Assembly (NCBI GenBank): GCA_028753945.1 | Contig: JAPNXP010000005.1 | Span: 2,728,001-2,792,000, forward strand | Origin: Hexactinellida sp. DTS-2022 | Taxonomy: Eukaryota > Porifera > Hexactinellida | Length of the DNA: 64,000 bases | Direction: 5' to 3' | Part shown: positions 35,867-45,808 of the stretch, piece by piece | Numbering within the stretch: position 1 is the first letter of the stretch | Layout: the number at the start of each line of letters is the position of its first letter | Notes under the pieces: model-generated | Databases searched by the model: none | What the model was told of the DNA's origin: nothing | Seen by the model: only the letters and a program-made list of their open reading frames with translations | Translations under genes and position numbers: made by a program

Positions 35867-36109
35867 CAGGGACAGGTATTTGTTGCGTTTGTACGGAAAT
35901 TTCAGTTGCAACAAAATTATTGATTGTGATTCTAGAAATACCTACAAAAATGTCTATATCCTCAAAATCTAGTAATTTGTATTATGCAAATTAACAGTTC
36001 CTATTCAAGCTTGCAGGCGTTCCCTGAACAGTACATAATTCATTCTTTTTTTCTTTTCCAAAGTGATTAATTTGATGTTTGTCATCCTAAATAAATATAC
36101 ATGACAATA

Positions 36110-36276
36110 GAGAATACTTATCCACCGATCATCGGCGTTTGTATTAAAAAACCTCGCTACTTTCTACAGATAGTTTTTTTATGTTTATAAAAAACATCAT
36201 CGGTAGAAAGTAGCGAGGTTTTTTAATACAAACGCCGATGCTCGGTGCTACCGATGATCGGCGGATAAGTATTCTC
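36110..36276. mobile_element. Fold-back MITE with 9-bp target duplication
   Basis: Ends GAGAATACTTATCCACCGAT and the inverse form a long hairpin whose stem covers about 55 bp per side; the loop is around 36170-36200. A perfect 9-bp duplication ATGACAATA flanks it (36101-36109, 36277-36285). Nine-base duplications fit the Mutator superfamily, so a MULE transposase could have moved it. That is inference. Confidence 0.8.
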
Positions 36277-36285
36277 ATGACAATA

Positions 36286-36930
36286 AAGTATAGTTTGTTG
36301 TTAAGTGTAAAAATATTTCCTAGGCGCTATATGACCGAGTTTAGCGATCGATCAAAAAATATGTGGGTTTCCGATAATTTGGTCAATGTACACGGCAAAT
36401 TGGAGCAGCGTCAGGGATGTAAATCAAATAACATTTGTACCATTCTCTAAATTATTGAGAGTACTGGAGGTTCCTCAAACCAACTGTCATAAATAAACTT
36501 ACAGTACTTATTAATTTTTATAAAATTGAGCCAAGGCACATCGTTTTCAAATGTGGTACGGCGGAGATTTATTGTATTAAAGTGGTACGGCGTCGACCGA
36601 CCACCTATATTCAAAGTTATCATTAGCTATTTAAGCGTTATTTGTTCCAGTCTTTCATTGACCTTAAAATGGTGGTGGTGTCATCCGTGTCGTGGCATCA
36701 GACATGAATTTGCACTGTTTTTACCGGTCTCAGTGGATTAGATCTTAGGATTGTGTGATAAATACCCCATATATTTAGAAATCTATCAAAAAGTAGCGCG
36801 GCCCTCGCCGTCCTGCAGCACCGACTGTGTCACCCTTGACATTAAAACTGTTTTGCTGGAAATAATAAATCCTATGAAACAGAAATTTCATATTAATCTT
36901 TAAATAGTTGTATTAAAAAAAAAACCTGTA
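36286..36930. other. No recognisable gene
   Basis: Short frames of about 70 codons without motifs. No repeat boundary was recognised. Confidence 0.5.
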
Positions 36931-37265
36931 TATAGTATTTGTTCGTAGGTTCAGAGTTGATTGTTGAAACTGGACAGTTTCCAAATGTGATTTCTGACAA
37001 ATAGGGGTAACCTTTGGCACCCGTCAACAAATTGAGGTTTCCAGTAAAAGTTCCTTACACCTCGACAAGTTATCACGTCATTGTCACATTTCGAGAATAA
37101 TGAAAAATCACATAATCGGACAAAAACTGTTCCCTCTAAGAGATAAAAATCTGAAATTTAATGAAACATGCATATTAATGATGCGAACAAGTTTTTACAC
37201 CAGATTACCAATATGCTAACTCATTAGCACATGTTTAAGTAATCACTTAATTTCACATTGTTAAT
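36931..37265 (+). mobile_element. Degraded Helitron family 1 copy
   Basis: Carries the family landmarks (GTGATTTCTGACAAATAG, GACAAGTTATCACGTCATTG, CATATTAATGATGCG) with many changes. Both ends are lost. Confidence 0.6.
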
Positions 37266-37696
37266 ACACATATTTATGAAATATTTATACAAAAAACGAA
37301 TTAAGTAGAATTTCTACAAAAACTGCCTGGTGTCATTCAATCATAGAATATTATAGTTTAAATACACCTCAAACTAAGTTAGCAGTATCATAGGCGGAGC
37401 AAGCACTGCGAGCATGCGAGCACCTATATTTTCTCAGAAAATTTGGGCCTAACTATTTTAAGGGCATCAACTGCATTTATAATATCAGTGATCATAATAT
37501 TCAGATATTCTATTTCGGTTAAAGCCAATTGAATTATTATATTTAGCATAATCGAATAAGCTAATGCAATAAATGTGTACATCTCTTTGCTTGGTCCCTT
37601 TGGGGAACACGCATTACACTCTTTTTTAAACTATGTGGTATCACAATCAATAAGCCAATCTCAATGTTGACATAGACGAAAACACATTCTAAATTA

Positions 37697-38137
37697 CAGG
37701 CGAACCCCCCAGATCCGGGCAGCCTCGTCCGGAGGGTGCCCGGATCTTATAATTTTCCGGATCTCGGAAATAACCATAAAATATATTGCATAATCAACTA
37801 GTGTTTATGGTCTGATGTCTCCAAAACTATTGTCGAGGGGGACTCTAGCCTGATGCGCATCCTCCGATCATCGAAACTTGGTATAACTTTACCCAAAGGA
37901 GTTCATCAATTTCGAAAATGAATTGTATATAAAGTAGCGAAATTTCCATATTGCCAAATCCAAACGAAAATTTACTGCCCAGATAAGGGTGGTTTACTTT
38001 TAGTAACATGTTTGAAATTCAAATATGCAAAGATATACTAAATTTGGGGTTATAACCAAAAAAGGCGACTTAATTTTGAACTTATACCAAAATGATTCCC
38101 GGTTGAAATAGGTGTCCGGATCTTGGAGATTTGACTA
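37697..38137 (-). repeat. Dispersed ATCCGG repeat, copy B
   Basis: Reverse-complement counterpart of 145-656, starting with CAGGCGA and ending near GATCTTGGAGATTTGAC. It lacks the outermost left part of copy A. The 37266-37696 stretch before it holds nothing I recognise. Confidence 0.65.
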
Positions 38138-38246
38138 TTTGGAATAATACAATAAAACTTGAGCATATTTGGTATAATGCAATAGAACTTGATCATATTT
38201 GGAATAATGCAATAAATTTGAGAATATTTAGAAAAAATTGAGTATA

Positions 38247-38433
38247 CAGTAGAGCCTCTGAACAACGGACACCTTGGGACCGGAACCGTTGTCCGTTATT
38301 TAGAGGTTGTCCGCTATTTAGAGGTTGCTTTTCTATTAGACATATGCTAAATAAATAAATCCGTGCCACGAGGGTTGTCCGTTATTTAGAGGTTGTCCGC
38401 TATTTGGAGTGTCCGTTATGGGAGGCTCTACTG
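38247..38433. mobile_element. pogo/Tigger-like MITE (187 bp)
   Basis: Ends CAGTAGAGCCTCTGAAC and GGGAGGCTCTACTG are inverted with TA on both sides. The interior repeats TTGTCCG(T/C)TATTTAGAGG. TA duplication and CAGTAGAGCCTC ends are typical of pogo-like elements. Confidence 0.8.
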
Positions 38434-38524
38434 TATTTACAAATTAGTTGAGTATTATTGAGTATATTTGGAATTTTTTATTAAGTTGAGGATTTTTGGA
38501 ATTTTCCATATTATATTTAGTGCG

Positions 38525-38960
38525 GTTTATACACCTCTAATATTGATTATAAAGCGTAAATAGGCCTAAATAGTAGAATTTTACAATGTGAAACTTTAGT
38601 GAATACGTCATCATGCGATAATGAGTAAGCATATTGGCAATCTGGTGTGACCAACGTGTCCGCATCATTAATGTCCATGTTCTATTAAATTTTCAGATTT
38701 TTATCTTTTAGATGGCGCGAATTATGTGCGTTTAAGTGACTTTTCAGGGTTCTCGAAATGTGACAATGACGTCATAACTTGTCGAGGTGTGAGAAATTTT
38801 GAGTCGAAACCTCAACTTGTTGGCGGGTGCCAAAAGTTACCGCTATATGCCAAAAATCACATTTGGTAACCGTCCAGTTTCTTCAATCAACTCGTAACAT
38901 ACAAACAAATATATAATATATACTCACCCACCTAGGCTTGTGGTTTATTATTACTAACTA
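38525..38960 (-). mobile_element. Helitron family 1 copy, minus strand
   Basis: The body is nearly identical to the copy at 52147-52632. Its 5' start is decayed (TAATAATAAACCACAAG) and the 3' hairpin is missing. Confidence 0.65.
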
Positions 38961-39342
38961 CACTATTCTCCCGGTTAAGCCCCGGGGGCTTGAATATGCG
39001 CCGGGTCAATGAAAATGACATTGGAATGATAAAATTTATACACATTAGTTGATCACTGTAATATAATTCCATTGATTTTGACAACTTCGGTAGGTATACT
39101 GTTGGTGGAAACCATTAGAACCGACCTAAATATTATATCCTCGATTTTCCACAAATATTTCATGATAATTTTGGCCCACGAAACAATAAGCGCCGGGGCG
39201 CTTATTCGGGGAAATATACGGTATGTAATCATTTGTTTAGTGAGGAGTAAGGGCGCTACGAGGCTGTTAACTTGAGGTGCGTAGCACCAATCTGTCGCAA
39301 AGCGACCGAGACCGAATGAGTAAATATATTACCTAGTTGGGA

Positions 39343-40044
39343 CATAATATGGACTGTTGTTATTATAGAGAGGTACTTTTGCCCACCCTTATGACTAATG
39401 TATATTCTTTAGACTGAAATTTCGTATCCGGAAATTTGTTCTCTTGGAATTTTCGTATCCGGAATTTTCTTATCCGGAATTTTCGTATCTAGAATTTTTG
39501 TATCCAGAATATTCTTTTCCCGTATATTCGTTTACATACAAATAATTTCGTTATGTTTACCAATGATATTCTCACGAGCTTCTTATTTCGTAAGATAAAC
39601 ATTAATATAGGTGTTGCATCAAAATATTGATTGATGTTTAAAATTATTATGGCAGCCTCACAATCTTGATAAAATATCTCCATATATTTACTTTTAATTA
39701 TAGTACTATTTACCTACCACATACCACATACTAATTAAAAGTTGCAATAAAAAAATATTATTGGATTGTTTCGTATATATAAAAGGGATCCCTAATATAT
39801 TGACCAGATTTTTTACAATAATAAGTTATCGCTGCGTCCCCAAGCTATTAGGTCCATAAATAAAATCTATTCCCTAGACAAAAATTCTGGATACGAAATT
39901 CTAAGAGATCAAATTTCCGGATACGAAATTTCGTGAGACCAAATTTCAGCCATTCGTATATTTTTAGTCGGGGAGCATAATATGGACTGTTGTTATTATA
40001 GAGAGGTACTTTTGCCCACCGCTTATGACTAATGTATATTCTTT
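39343..40044. mobile_element. Word-array TIR element flanked by 68-bp direct repeats
   Basis: Near-identical 68/69-bp direct repeats (39343-39410, 39976-40044; one substitution and one indel) flank 565 bp. The inner segment begins with CTGAAATTTCGTATCCGG near 39413 and ends with the inverse near 39955. Both ends are tandem arrays of a TATCCGGAATTTTCG word. The interior has no long frame. The direct repeats are far longer than any transposon target duplication. Confidence 0.6.
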
Positions 40045-40510
40045 GTATTAGATATCTACTGAAAATAAAGAAATCGACTCTAGCCCTTATGCTTTTCTTA
40101 AAATTGAGTTTTGAGTCTGAAGTTGCCGAACTATCAAGAGAAATTTTCTAAATATCGGACATTATTTAATTTTCACAATCAAGTCAAAAACTGTGGGTGG
40201 TCCATAATGGTCAGTTATTCCAATGATTCTTCCAATGGGCCTATAATTGCCAAAATATTATATTTCCAAAAAATAGTATTTACTTTGTCTTAATCTTGAA
40301 ACTTTGATTTCAGCTTTTGAACATAATGAAATGATTATTCAAATGCGCATATTTCTCCATTAGTGGGGAAATTCTAAGGCTTTGGGATAATAATAACTTA
40401 GCAGTTAATACAGTGCTTCCTCGCTAATCCGAACAGAGGTGTTCCGAATCAAAATTATCTGTTCCGATTTGTGATTTCGTTATGATTTGAGAAGTAATAC
40501 ATTTGTATAT

Positions 40511-42380
40511 CAAGGCTGGATTTGGTTAAGGCCCCTCTTTGGTTAATTTGGTAATTGAGATTAGACTGTTTTCCTATTGTACACAGTAAAGTATTGATAC
40601 ATTGAAAATTTCAAGTGAATCTGAGCTCTACTTTTGATGTTAATACCAGTTTAGTGCTCAGGAATGTGTGTATCATCATGAAAATGTCAATTTTCAATTG
40701 AAAATATATTTACATTTGGTTCAACTATTGCAAATTTGGTCTAAATAGTTTGAAACCAAGTCTAAACTGATGAAGACATATGTAATTCGGGGGGATTTTT
40801 CAAACTAACCACTAACATACAAACTTTGTGAGTTATAGCCCTTTGAAGTCACATTTTGACTGCCAATTTTTGCATTATTCGATGTTTTATGTAAATATGC
40901 TGTCCAAGTCGAACTTCAAATATGTAGAATTCTGTATTTTTTTATGCTAGAGGTTAGTTTGAAAAATCACCCCGAATTACATATGTCCTCGTTAGTTTAG
41001 ACTTGGTTTCAAACAATTTGGACCAAATTTGCAATAGTTGAACCAAAAATAAATGGAATTTTAAATTTACTTTTCACACTATTATGAGGGTATTCCGGTC
41101 AATATATAGGACAGCAATCTTAAGGAAAATGGTTTCAATTGTGATTCTAATGGGTTTGCATTATTATATGGATATGATGGGGAATTTAGTGCTAAGCTCT
41201 AGAGTTTATAGTTTTGAAGAAATAAATTTGGTAAATCATCAAAAATGGGCACATTTTATGCCCATATATGGTCATTTGGAAGATTTTTGCGAGTTAGGGT
41301 CATAAAATGTATTATGGACTAATAGGAAACCGGGTATTGCGAGCATTTTGCACTCAAATATTTCATTATTGGTCGACGGGTTTCTGAGATTCAATGTAGA
41401 GATGTGAAAGGACCACCCAATGAGTTGAAAGGTCAGAAAGTTTAAAATGCTAAAGCGTTCACAGTTTTCATCCAAATTGTTTGAAACCAAGTGTAAACGA
41501 TTGAATATATATTTAATATGGGAATGACCCTTGATCTAAACTTTACAATACAAACTTTCAAAGTTAATGACCTTTGAAGTCAGACTAGGGACCTTGACAT
41601 TCCAAATCTGACTTCAAATGACTATAACTCGGAACTTAATTTTTGGAATGTTGAAAATTTAGGTTTACAACCTAAGTAGATATGCAAATAAACTTTTGTA
41701 TGAATAACAACTGTATTGAAAACAAATTGTGGCAGTGCCAGCCTACTAAACTTTCATTCCATTTGAAAAAGTCACCCCCCATGATGTCCTTCACATTCCT
41801 GGATCTTATAATGGTCGCTACAGCAAAACTATTAGTCAGATTCACCTGAAATTTTCAATGTGGCTTTACTTTCTGGTGTACTATCCAAAAACAATCGAAT
41901 CTCAATTTATCTGACCAGCATTGTGTGGCCGTAATTTATATTACTCTCAATTTGGCCATATAACAGACATTCCCCAATTTCAAATTGCTCTAGTAAGTTC
42001 AATTGTCCTCAGAATTAAGCCAAATTTTCCTATATTATCCTCCCGAGTATTATAACTAATAAAAACGAAATAAACTCAATTATTTAAATAATTCAAAATT
42101 AACCCGAGAGGGGCCTTAACTGGTGAACCGGTTAACCGTTGCTGACATCGGTTAACGGTCAGAGATTTTATTAACCAGTTAGCCGTTCTGTTGAATAACA
42201 GCAGAGCTGTTGGGAAATTAATGTAATAAGTATTAAAAATCTTTGAATTTTATCAGAATATTTAAATCCATTTGTCATCACCACTTAATAAATTATTTTG
42301 GACAACATTGATTTAAATTTGCCTAAAGCACGAAATGTATAAGTTATATATAACTATGGGGTTATACTTTATACACCTGG
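40511..42380. mobile_element. GGTTAACC MITE split by a TTAA element
   Basis: CAAGGCTGGATTTGGTTAA (40511-40529) and the rest of the family from 42116 to about 42380 together match 26382-26793. The right end is lost at a GGGTCCGTATTCACTAAG sequence. A truncated pogo-like end (CAGTGCTTCCTCGCTAATC) lies just upstream at 40412. Confidence 0.7.
40530..42115. mobile_element. TTAA-inserted non-autonomous transposon (1586 bp)
   Basis: Ends GGCCCCTCTTTGGTTAAT and GGCCCCTCTCGGGTTAAT (other strand) are inverted, and TTAA is duplicated (40526-40529, 42116-42119). The uninterrupted site exists in the copies at 26382 and 32490. The interior holds a long imperfect inverted repeat (40722-40840 against 40942-41050). 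A segment at 41755-41870 recurs inverted at 61560-61720. No transposase was seen; piggyBac or Kolobok would be the candidates. Confidence 0.8.
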
Positions 42381-42447
42381 GTCCGTATTCACTAAGATTA
42401 CTTAGTACTTAAATACTAATTACATACTTAAGTACAAAGTATATACT

Positions 42448-42875
42448 CAGTGGAACTCGCTTAGTACGTACTCCGTTTAAGACGCACTCTCGGATATTAC
42501 GTACTGTTCGCTAATAACCGATTTTCTCTCCTATCTGATCCATTATAAATGATTCGGTTAATACGTACTCGGATAAGACGTACCAATTTATATTCCCAAA
42601 TAAACAAAATGTATGTATTTTAATTCGGTTAGTACGTACTCTAGAAAAGTATCAGCAGAACTCGGTTATTATTTGGTTTAAGTAAGCAGGTGACAACTAA
42701 AATACTTCAACCATATCGTTAGGTATGTTATGTACTTGTATACCATACATCTTATTCATATCATTGAACAAGTCAGTATTTCAACTTGTGGCATATCCAT
42801 ATGGATAAGAAGTACCTCGGTTAGTACGTACTTTTTTTGTCTCCCAAGGTGGTACGTCTTAACCGAGTTCTACTG
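42448..42875. mobile_element. pogo-like MITE with GTTAGTACGTAC words
   Basis: Ends CAGTGGAACTCGCTTAGTAC and the inverse of CTTAACCGAGTTCTACTG, with TA retained on the right. The interior repeats CGGTTAGTACGTACT several times. A related copy starts at 49933. Confidence 0.65.
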
Positions 42876-43140
42876 TACGAATGGCGGAAAATTTGTCGCG
42901 GGCAAATATGGTCGCGGGCAAAAATAGTCGCGGAAAAATAGTCGCGGAAAAATAGTCGCGGGGAAATATAGTCGCTTTTTAGTAAATGACCACAGTAACT
43001 CAAAAATGATCAATTTGATGGTATTTTTAATACTTAAAGTGACGTGTATGTAATTTTAATCATTGTACTATTGGAAACATAAATGCAAAATTATTTTAAG
43101 AAAATTGAATACATATGAAAGATGATGAAAATGATTTTAA

Positions 43141-45070
43141 TTAAAAGTTATATGCTATTCCTTTCAAAAATGTCTTTTTATCACTAAATTGATAATCAGC
43201 TACAAGTGATAAGATGCGAGTATCACGTACTAAACTTGCTTTAGACTGCATTTTTCGTTCTCCTGCCTCCCACTTTGCCAATATCGCCTCCTTAATTGAT
43301 TGCTCCCTCTGGAGAAACGTTGATAATTTGGAAAAACTAGGATGTGAGCAGACTACCATTGAGGCGAATGCGTTATGCCATCCCTCAACACTGTTGTTTG
43401 TTCGTGCTAGATGATTATTGATTCTAGAAAACAAATTCCATACTCTAATTGGAAACATAGGCGTCCTTCTACTTTGATCTGGCAAGACTTTACCCAAGTA
43501 AGTATTTTCAAAGTATTTCGCAATGTCTATTGCCTCTTCTGGGAAATCTTCCATTAGAGTATTAAAACAACTTATCACATCGTTTTCAGGGACAAATGCT
43601 TAACTTCCAAGCATCTTTATCTTGAGAGCGAAATCATTATCTGATTGGTAACGAGTGCTAAATCCTTGTTGCTGAACATGTTTATATACATTTTGTCTCA
43701 AGTGAAAAAAGCATCCAGAGATGATAGAAATAAAATAATCTTCCAAAGCATTCATTGCGGCCTTCTCAAAATCAATCATAATAGTCATCGGATTTAGCAA
43801 GGGTTCTATTTCTAATAATATTTTGAATAACCTATCATAGGTTACTTCACTCTTATTCGGGATCAGTGCGTAGATACACGGAAAAATAATGCCATCTTTT
43901 TCAGCATGAAGAGTGTACAATTGTAGAAATAAGTTTGGAACTACACTAAACGTTCCATCGCAATACCAGTTATCGCTCGTACATAATAATGAAACAAATT
44001 TAAGCGTTCCATAGACAATGATTCTTTGCTCATCTCCAATTCCTGAATCAAAAAGCAAAAATGGATCACCTTTTAGCGTACTTTTATACTTATCAGGGAC
44101 GACGATTTCAGCTGCACAGGTCGGGTGACTCGGGTTGCCACAACTTTCGACATTTTTACACTTTAATTTCGAATTGTTCTTTTGACAGATTCTAATTTAG
44201 GTAGTTTATTTATGGTCTTTTGATACATTGTTGCCGTACCTAAAGATAAAATACCTCTAGGGCTCTGCTCAGATGTAGTTGCCAAGTTTTTCATTTCCCC
44301 ATATTGCTTTAACATTTCAATTCGATCTTATGAAGGGGTGTGCATGAGATTGCTCTATTTCAGATACTCCAAGAGGCTTGGTGATAACATCGTTAATTGT
44401 ATGCATTCTAGCCAGAGATGCAGCGGTCCGGAAATTTCATGGACCGGACCGTCATGATTTTTTCTGGACAGTCCGGACCGGTCCAGACCGTATGATCAAA
44501 ATATTGGATCGGTCTGGACCGGTCCAGACCGATGAACCGGTCCAGACCGATGTACTGGTCCAGACCGTTATATCCCTTATTTGGACCGTTACAGACCGCA
44601 AAGTAGGGTGGATAATTATATCCACTTGTGTTTATAAGATACTTATTACTTATGTGCTTGTAAACAATGGGTAATAACGGATTTGAGCCCGATCGCTTGT
44701 CCAATCTAGGATGAGTCCAGACCGATGAACGGTCCAGACCGTTGAACCGGTCCAGACCGTTGAACCGGTCCAGACCGATGGACCGGTCCAGACCGTTATA
44801 TCGTTAATTTGGACCGGTCCAGACCGCACTTGAAAACAAGCAGACCGGACCGACCTGAGACCGGTCGGTCCGGTCCGGTCCAGACCGCTGCATCTCTGAT
44901 TCTAGCCTTGTATATACCCCGTTTCTCACATACCCAATACGATACTTCATCAGATATACGGTTTAAGGTATAAATATATCCTGAAAAAGTTGCTTTATCT
45001 ATATTCTTGCTGCTCCTGATCCTTTCAATATATAATTCAGAGGCCATCAGAGAAACCGAAGTGAAGTTAA
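43141..45070 (-). pseudogene. FLYWCH-MULE transposase
   Basis: Read leftwards. A FLYWCH zinc-finger region at 45070-44910 has GYIYTLNRISDEVSYWVCEK then GIYKAR; the second Cys appears changed to Tyr. It is split by the MITE at 44413-44898 and resumes with HTINDV and SHAHP. Linker KLPKLESVKRTIRN follows, then FLLFDSG. The catalytic domain holds NWYCDGTFSVVPNLFLQLY (first Asp), CIYALIPNKSEVTYDRLF, MIDFEKAAMNAL (second Asp), GCFFHLRQNVYKHVQQQG and NNSVEGWHNAF (Glu). The stretch 43600-44058 is open. A frame break near 43590 joins it to the last 145 codons. The length without the MITE, about 475 codons, fits the family. Confidence 0.85.
44413..44898. mobile_element. hAT-type MITE with GGTCCAGACCG arrays (486 bp)
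   Basis: Ends CAGAGATGCAGCGGTC are inverted, with a perfect 8-bp duplication ATTCTAGC (44405-44412, 44899-44906). Both interior flanks are dense arrays of ACCGGTCCAGACCG, itself containing the palindrome GGACCGGTCC. It sits inside the FLYWCH codons of the MULE gene. Confidence 0.9.
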
Positions 45071-45230
45071 TAGGCAAAATGTGAATTCAAACTACACCAT
45101 GCAGTTATTTTTTCCTTAAATAATCAAATGGTATGGTGTCTAAACTAAACATGTGGTCGTTGAGATAATAACAAATTAATACAAAGTGACATCATCATAA
45201 CAATGAGTGAAATATCAAGAGTAGATAATT

Positions 45231-45615
45231 AAGGCCACTGTTAATGACAATATTGTTTCAGCTCCACACGAAGTCTATCAGAGGATGTGGGCGGGCGGCA
45301 TCTCATTATCATTATCTCATTATTTGATGACGACATAGTTAATAATTATATGAGCAAATATTCTAATCTGTGAGTGCTTATTGATAAAATATGCAATCGT
45401 TGGGTAATAATGCTTGTTATAGGTTCTGATTTTGTTACTAGCTAATTATGGCTATTTCAGAGTGTGTCCTACAATAAAATTTGCAACGAACAGTGGCCTT
45501 ACTTGAAATGTAGGTGTAATAATGGAAATAATGACAATAATGACAATATTCGTGCGGGAGTGAAATCTGACGCGGGCGGTGGAGCTGAAACAAGATTCCA
45601 ACAAACAGTGGCCTA
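45231..45615. repeat. AAGGCCACTGTT-ended inverted repeat segment
   Basis: AAGGCCACTGTT at 45231 faces AACAGTGGCCT at 45488 and again at 45604. The right part is the inverse of 12068-12150. It is probably another TTAA-class non-autonomous element inside the MULE upstream region. Confidence 0.45.
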
Positions 45616-45808
45616 ATCTTTAACACTATGTTTTCTGCTATCATTAATTCCCGCGACCAACTTTCCATCAGCGATAATTTTTCAAGATTTCTAATATTAC
45701 TAGCGACCATTTTTCCTCGCGACCAAATTTCCTCGCGACCAATTTCCCGCGACCAATTTTCCGCGACTAATTTTCCCCGCGACCATCTTTCCGTCAACGC
45801 TACTGTAC

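Larger units (their letters stand above)
42879..45799 (-). mobile_element. Complete MULE with tandem-array ends (2.92 kb)
   Basis: A perfect 9-bp duplication CTACTGTAC (42870-42878, 45800-45808) flanks the element. Each end is an array of a GGTCGCGGGAAAAT-like word of about 15-17 bp: roughly seven units at 42890-42976 and at least seven, inverted, at 45649-45795. A MULE transposase gene fills the middle on the minus strand. Nine-base duplication and an internal transposase make this a formally complete element. It is decayed by the MITE at 44413 and by frameshifts. Confidence 0.85.

Noticed and set aside
39343-40044. LTR retrotransposon with 68-bp LTRs
   Set aside because: The inner 565 bp has its own inverted ends and no coding or primer-binding features, and 68 bp is too short for usual LTRs.
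42890-42976. CRISPR-like array of regular short repeats
   Set aside because: Units are 15-17 bp with no unique spacers, they are inverted at the far end of the element, and the setting is eukaryotic with a MULE gene between.
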